From assembly GCA_934675695.1 (NCBI GenBank), contig CAKURN010000041.1, positions 1 to 9,410 of the forward strand: 9,410 nucleotides of DNA. Direction: 5' to 3'. This DNA comes from an uncultured Candidatus Melainabacteria bacterium. Its GTDB lineage: Bacteria; Cyanobacteriota; Vampirovibrionia; Gastranaerophilales; Gastranaerophilaceae. This document shows, piece by piece, positions 5,732 to 9,410 of the stretch. The first letter of the stretch is position 1. Every line of letters starts with the position of its first letter. The notes beneath the pieces were generated by a model that saw only the letters and a program-made list of their open reading frames with translations, was not told the origin of the DNA and did not search any database. Position numbers and translations under genes: made by a program.

Positions 5732-7109
5732 AGTATCTGCTATTATGGTAATTTTATTTTCTGTAATAACTCTTTTTATTACATTAAATAGGACTCCTTT
5801 TTGGGACGAAACCCATGCGTTTGAGATTTCTAGATTGAATTTTTTTCAAATTTTATATTTAACAAGAATCGAAGGGCATAATATACTTTGGTATTTGATT
5901 ATAAAACCTTTTTCGTCTTTAAAACTTTATCCTTATTCGATGTTGATTATTAATTGGCTGTTTATGGTTTTAGGTGTTTTTGTTTTGTGGAAAAAAGCAC
6001 CTTTGGATATGATATCTAAAATATTAATCACATTTTCTACTCCTTTTTTACTTTATTTTGCACCTGTCGCAAGATGTTATGCTATTGGGATTTTGTTTTT
6101 GTTTTTGATTTGTGCAAATTTTAAATCAAGATACAAAAAAACCATATTTTTTTCTATTTTGCTTCTTGTTTGTTCAAATACGAGTATAATGACTTTAATT
6201 CCTTGTTTTTATTTGTGGATAATGTATCTGTTTCAATTATTTAAAAAGAAAACAAAAAAATTCAAAATTTCTTTTGCGATTTTTGTTTTAAATATAGTTT
6301 TGCTTTTGATACAGTTTGTAGGTGTTTTAAAACCCTATAACAGCAATAGTGACCATCACAATTTTGTTTCAATGTTGGCTCATTTTCTTATTTTTCCAAA
6401 AGCTGATTATTTTCATATGACAATTTTTCATATTTGTGTTTTTGTGTTGTTTTATTATTCGATTTTTTACTTTTTCAAAAAATCAAAAATTATTTTATAC
6501 TTGTTTTTAGCTTCTTATTTATCGTTAACTTTTTTATTTTGTTTTGTTTATGGGGCTAGTTTTTGGAATCATTATTTTTATTATGTTTATTTTGTTTTCT
6601 TGTATTGGCTTTTTTATAGACAAATTTCTTCAGACAAAATTCTTAAATGTTTAAGTTTGAGCGTATTTATATTTTGTTGTTTTCCTTGGTTTATTTTTGA
6701 AGATGGTGAAATTCCTATGGTGTATAGCTCAAACAGTAAAGAAATAGCAAAAATAATTTCAAACGATATCGATAAAACAAATGCTGTTTTTTATTGTTTG
6801 GATTGGTGGTCAGATATTTCTCCTGCCAGTGATTTGTATTTTAAAAAAAATGATATCACGATTTTTGATGTATTTCACAACGATAGAACGAGTTTTGAGA
6901 GTATAAAGCAAATTTTTTATTATAGGATTATGCCTCTAAATATAGAAGAATTTTACAATTCTTTAGACAAAACAAAAAAGAACTATATTATTACAGATGG
7001 CACGTTTTTTAAAATGGATAAAACAAAAACAAAATCAGACTATTATTTTAAAGATATTTTGGTAAAAAAAGAATTGAAATTTGGGGTTTTTGAAATTGTT
7101 AAAAAGTGA
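5715..7109 (+). CDS. GT-C fold membrane glycosyltransferase, paralogue 3
   Basis: 464 residues, a paralogue of the genes at 1483 and 2918. Motifs: TPFWDETHAFEIS with D31-E32; LTRIEGHNILWYLI (49-62); VARCYAIGIL (118-127); SNTSIM (154-159); FWNHYFYY (283-290), with an extra Asn before the His compared with the others; and the soluble tail with YCLDWWSDISPASDLYFK (360-377). It has about nine membrane segments up to residue 330 and the tail beyond. The expected donor is a polyprenyl-phosphate sugar; the substrate is unknown. Its N-terminal third resembles paralogue 1 most, while its middle and tail resemble paralogue 2 (see findings). The start codon lies inside rdgB (17-base overlap) with only a weak ribosome site, so expression may depend on coupling to rdgB translation. 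An in-frame ATG at 5745 is possible but would shorten the first membrane segment. It ends in TGA 22 bases before the transporter gene. Confidence 0.8.
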   Translation: MNTKTKVSAIMVILFSVITLFITLNRTPFWDETHAFEISRLNFFQILYLTRIEGHNILWYLIIKPFSSLKLYPYSMLIINWLFMVLGVFVLWKKAPLDMISKILITFSTPFLLYFAPVARCYAIGILFLFLICANFKSRYKKTIFFSILLLVCSNTSIMTLIPCFYLWIMYLFQLFKKKTKKFKISFAIFVLNIVLLLIQFVGVLKPYNSNSDHHNFVSMLAHFLIFPKADYFHMTIFHICVFVLFYYSIFYFFKKSKIILYLFLASYLSLTFLFCFVYGASFWNHYFYYVYFVFLYWLFYRQISSDKILKCLSLSVFIFCCFPWFIFEDGEIPMVYSSNSKEIAKIISNDIDKTNAVFYCLDWWSDISPASDLYFKKNDITIFDVFHNDRTSFESIKQIFYYRIMPLNIEEFYNSLDKTKKNYIITDGTFFKMDKTKTKSDYYFKDILVKKELKFGVFEIVKK

Positions 7110-7131
7110 TTTTTTGTGATAATATTTTTCT
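7096..7131 (+). promoter_or_regulatory. Internal extended -10 promoter of the transporter gene, probably leaderless
   Basis: TTGTTA (7096-7101), a 16-base spacer, then GATAAT (7118-7123) preceded by TG at 7115-7116. The hexamer ends 8 bases before the ATG at 7132, and no Shine-Dalgarno lies in the 22-base gap. Transcription would begin at or within two bases of the start codon. This is the best sigma70-like match of the three leaderless candidates in the window. Confidence 0.5.
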
Positions 7132-8436
7132 ATGGAATTAAACCCCGTTGTAATATCTGTTATATCTTTATGTGTTTTATGTTTGCTTAAAATTAATGTT
7201 TTGTTTTCATTAATGATTAGTGCAATCATAGCAGGTCTGCTTTCTAATATGACTGTGCCAAAGATTATGGATTTGTTTGTTTCGGGCATGGGACAAAATT
7301 CTGAAACAGCACTCAGTTATATTCTTCTTGGAACATTGGCTGCCAGTATGACGCATACGGGGCTTACTGAGATTTTGTCGATAAAAATTTCTCAAATAAT
7401 AAAAGATAACAAATATCTGCTTTTAGGGATTTTGACGATTATTTCTATAATGTCACAAAACCTTATTCCTGTTCATATTGCATTTATTCCAATCTTAATT
7501 CCACCACTGATTTGTATAATGAATAGGTTGAAATTAGATAGACGTGCCGTTGCTTGTGTTTTGGTTTTTGGTTTAAAAGCACCATACATTGCAATACCGG
7601 CGGGTTTTGGTCTTATTTTTCAGGGATTAATTGCAGATAATTTGACCCAAAATGGTCTACAAGTCCAAAAAATGAATGTTTGGCACTACAATTGGATTTT
7701 GGGTTTTGCGATGTTTCTTGCTCTTTTGATTGCTGTTTTTATAACATATCGAAAACCTAGAATATACAAAGAAGAAGATAATAATAAAGAATGTCTTGAA
7801 AACAAAAATTTAAAACTCACAAAACAACACTATATTACGTTAATTGGTGCTTTTGCAACGTTAGTTGTTCAACTTATTAGCGGTTCGCTTCCTTTGGGGG
7901 CATTGATTGGATTAGGGATTATATTTGGTTTTAGGGCTATTTCTCACAAAAATATGGATTTTTTAATCAACGAAGGTGTTGGCTTGATGGGGTATATTTC
8001 TTTTGTAATGCTTGTTTGTGCAGGATATGCTCTTGTTATTCAAAACACTGGTGGGATAGATAGTTTGTTAAATTCCATGCTTCCTTATATCGAAAATAGT
8101 AAGATTCTATCTACTATTGTTATGCTTTTAATTGGTTTGTTGATTACGATGGGTATAGGTTCGTCTTTTGGTACTATTCCGATTTTGGCAGTTTTATTTG
8201 TGCCATTGTGTTTAAAAATAGGTTTGTCTACTCCATCAACAATTATTGTTTTATCGGCAGCAGCTGCATTGGGTGATGCCGGTTCTCCGGCTTCTGAAAC
8301 AACATTAGGCCCAACTGCAGGATTAAATACCGATAAACAACATGATCATATAAAAGATACTTGTATTCCAACGTTTTTCCACTTTAATAGTGCATTAATT
8401 ATTGCAACCATAATTGCTGTTTTGATTTTTGGCTAG
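7132..8436 (+). CDS. Na+/H+ antiporter-family transporter, YuiF type
   Basis: 434 residues with about 10-12 hydrophobic segments, close to the usual length. The N-terminal half (MELNPVVISVISLC; LGTLAASMTHTGLTEIL at 66-82; SQNLIPVHIAFIP at 108-120; APYIAIPAGFG at 150-160) and the C-terminal block (GDAGSPASETTLGPTAGLN at 381-399, then DKQHDHIKDTCIPTFFHFN) match the Na_H_antiporter superfamily proteins related to Bacillus YuiF. A charged cytoplasmic loop lies at about 205-232. The annotated activity is exchange of Na+ for H+; members of this branch have also been suggested to be amino-acid (histidine) permeases from regulon context, so the substrate is uncertain. The gene follows GT-C 3 by 22 bases but has its own promoter-like sequence. 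Its TAG forms a CTAG palindrome with the stop of an opposing small ORF. Confidence 0.9.
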   Translation: MELNPVVISVISLCVLCLLKINVLFSLMISAIIAGLLSNMTVPKIMDLFVSGMGQNSETALSYILLGTLAASMTHTGLTEILSIKISQIIKDNKYLLLGILTIISIMSQNLIPVHIAFIPILIPPLICIMNRLKLDRRAVACVLVFGLKAPYIAIPAGFGLIFQGLIADNLTQNGLQVQKMNVWHYNWILGFAMFLALLIAVFITYRKPRIYKEEDNNKECLENKNLKLTKQHYITLIGAFATLVVQLISGSLPLGALIGLGIIFGFRAISHKNMDFLINEGVGLMGYISFVMLVCAGYALVIQNTGGIDSLLNSMLPYIENSKILSTIVMLLIGLLITMGIGSSFGTIPILAVLFVPLCLKIGLSTPSTIIVLSAAAALGDAGSPASETTLGPTAGLNTDKQHDHIKDTCIPTFFHFNSALIIATIIAVLIFG

Positions 8437-8564
8437 AATAACCTTTCTATATTAAAAACATACCCTTCGGGTTTGTTATTGTAGATTGTAAATATCAAAG
8501 AAGATATACAGAGAATAAAAGATATTGTAAAACAGATAGCTATTATTTTTTCTTTTTTAGTCAT
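8433..8564 (-). CDS. Possible small single-pass membrane protein (43 aa)
   Basis: Reading 8564 to 8433 gives 43 codons: a basic start (MTKKEK), one hydrophobic segment of about 22 residues (IIAICFTISF to IFTIY), then a polar tail (NNKPEGYVFNIERLF). This would be a typical small N-in membrane peptide. The ribosome site AAGGA overlaps the TAA of the pilin-like gene upstream, but its spacing to the ATG (12 bases) is long. I do not recognise it. Against it: a hairpin with a T-run on this strand (8477-8454) lies inside the ORF and, if it terminates, would remove the stop codon; and AT-rich antisense DNA often encodes hydrophobic runs by chance. Confidence 0.4.
   Translation of the reverse strand: MTKKEKIIAICFTISFILCISSLIFTIYNNKPEGYVFNIERLF
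8454..8477 (-). terminator. Hairpin with T-run, likely terminator for the minus-strand pilin transcript
   Basis: AACA-T-ACCC-TTC-GGGT-T-TGTT (8457-8477) folds into an 8-pair stem with one T-T mismatch and a 3-base loop. Read on the minus strand it runs into TTTTT-AATAT (8458 downwards), a fair intrinsic terminator about 100 bases after the pilin-like stop codon. Read on the plus strand it lies 20 bases after the transporter stop but is followed by ATTGTAG rather than a T-run, so it would be weak in that direction. It conflicts with the small ORF that covers it. Confidence 0.5.
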
Positions 8565-8579
8565 TTTAATTTTATTTCC

Positions 8580-9410
8580 TTAATCATTCAAAGATTTTTC
8601 AAGCCAAGTATCGGCTCTTTTTCCTGTTAAAATCTTTCCATCAGCCCTAATTCCATACCCAAAAGGACAAATGTCTTTTATATCGTCACAATTTTCACTT
8701 CCGCCTGATGGGATTCCATCAACATCAATACAAAAAGTTTTGTAGGCATTATCCATTCCGTTTTGGTCTTCGTAGCGATAGCGTTTTCGCCAACTTTCTT
8801 TTCCAAAACAACGATATTGCCCCATAATTCCAGATTCTTCATAAGTTAACCCGGGGCAAGCTGAACCGAATTTTGCATAAAGAGTTGCTATTTCATAATA
8901 AACAACATTATCTGTTGTTTTTATTTCTTCTCCTTCTTCGGTGTGTTCTTTGCAGGCTTTATCTAATAATTCTTTTGTTTCATTGATTTCTTTTTGAGTG
9001 ACCGTTGTTCTTACTGTATCCCATTTATGTATAGGATTTTCAATGTTAGTTAACTGAGCACCTCCACCTAATGCTCCTATTCCTATTGCAAAACCATATT
9101 CAGCTATTGCATCAGTAAACTCCGTACTCTTTGCACAGTTGTTTTTAGCTGAAACTAAGTCAGTGAAAGTATTGCAGAAATATAAGCCTGTCATAGAAAC
9201 ATCATCTCCGATATAATCCCCTGCAATTTGGGTTCCATCTGCTTTTATCCCTAAATCTCCATCTTTGTAGTAGTTGTCTGATGTTGTCATTGTTGAAATA
9301 ACTTGATATAAGGTATTGTGGGCTTTTTTAAATTTCATCACACTTTCATTGGGTTTTGAATTTATTGCAACAGGAATGATGACAGCTGTAATAATTCCAA
9401 TAACTGTTAA
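8580..9410 (-). CDS. Type IV pilin-like secreted protein (N-terminus cut by window edge)
   Basis: The frame stays open to the right edge, so neither the GTG at 9341 nor the ATG at 9338 is the start; 276 residues are visible. The first visible residues, LTVIGIITAVIIPVAIN, are the inside of a class III (type IV) prepilin N-terminal helix; the peptidase site and the 'FTLxE' segment should lie just outside. KFKKAHNTLYQVIST (26-40) continues the helix. The globular part has eight cysteines (79, 92, 153, 185, 201, 227, 241, 248), suggesting disulfides outside the cell. The end, CIDVDGIPSG (227-236) and CPFGYGIRADGKILTG (248-263), resembles the C-terminal pattern I associate with pilin-like proteins of Gastranaerophilales. 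Expected place: inner-membrane-anchored pilus or pseudopilus subunit, or a surface protein exported that way. Its exact role is unknown. Confidence 0.85.
   Translation of the reverse strand, partial: LTVIGIITAVIIPVAINSKPNESVMKFKKAHNTLYQVISTMTTSDNYYKDGDLGIKADGTQIAGDYIGDDVSMTGLYFCNTFTDLVSAKNNCAKSTEFTDAIAEYGFAIGIGALGGGAQLTNIENPIHKWDTVRTTVTQKEINETKELLDKACKEHTEEGEEIKTTDNVVYYEIATLYAKFGSACPGLTYEESGIMGQYRCFGKESWRKRYRYEDQNGMDNAYKTFCIDVDGIPSGGSENCDDIKDICPFGYGIRADGKILTGKRADTWLEKSLND

Noticed and set aside
9336..9341. GTG/ATG at 9341-9336 as the start of the minus-strand gene at 8580
   Set aside because: The frame is open for all 23 codons further to the window edge and encodes a prepilin-type hydrophobic helix (LTVIGIITAV...), so the true start lies outside the window.
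1..9410. CRISPR arrays, tRNA/rRNA genes, insertion sequences, phage genes
   Set aside because: I saw no spaced direct repeats, tRNA-like or rRNA sequences, transposase motifs or phage proteins; the only long repeats are those between the paralogous glycosyltransferase genes.

Overview
The window is very AT-rich and almost fully coding. It reads best as a chromosomal piece from an uncultured gut-type Vampirovibrionia (Melainabacteria, probably Gastranaerophilales). Three things point there: a radical SAM/PDZ/DUF512 protein of the kind common in Cyanobacteria and relatives, a type IV pilin-like protein with the C-terminal 'DVDG...GYGIRADGKI' pattern I associate with this group, and generally low GC. 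A Clostridia-like host is the main alternative, because DUF512 and YuiF-type transporters also occur there. UGA acts as a stop (for example at the ends of the PadR and third glycosyltransferase genes), so the code is standard.

Layout. On the minus strand at the left, a PadR-like regulator (1445-954) overlaps by 4 bases the start of a radical SAM DUF512 protein that runs off the left edge (957-1). A 37-base divergent promoter region (1446-1482) separates these from a plus-strand gene train. The train holds GT-C glycosyltransferase 1 (1483-2928), GT-C 2 (2918-4396), undecaprenyl diphosphate synthase uppS (4424-5149), the ITP/XTP pyrophosphatase rdgB (5150-5731) and GT-C 3 (5715-7109). A YuiF-type Na+/H+ antiporter-family transporter (7132-8436) follows, probably with its own promoter. 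On the minus strand at the right, a type IV pilin-like gene enters from the right edge (9410-8580). A possible 43-residue membrane peptide (8564-8433) follows it, and its stop shares a CTAG with the transporter stop.

How the genes may work together. The three integral-membrane proteins are paralogues. They carry GT-C hallmarks: an acidic 'DE' in the first outer loop, an 'EGHxILWY'-type segment and an 'ARxY' segment. Each ends in a soluble tail that is probably outside the membrane. GT-C enzymes normally use polyprenyl-phosphate sugars, and UppS makes the polyprenyl carrier, so the train looks like a lipid-carrier and sugar-transfer unit of the cell envelope. The acceptor and the sugar cannot be read from the sequence. 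RdgB is a housekeeping nucleotide-pool enzyme carried in the same unit.

The most interesting signals are the triplicated, mosaic-looking GT-C family around uppS, three gene starts with an extended -10 element only 6-8 bases before the ATG and no Shine-Dalgarno (leaderless architecture), and the unresolved conflict at 8433-8564 between a small membrane ORF and a terminator-like hairpin.
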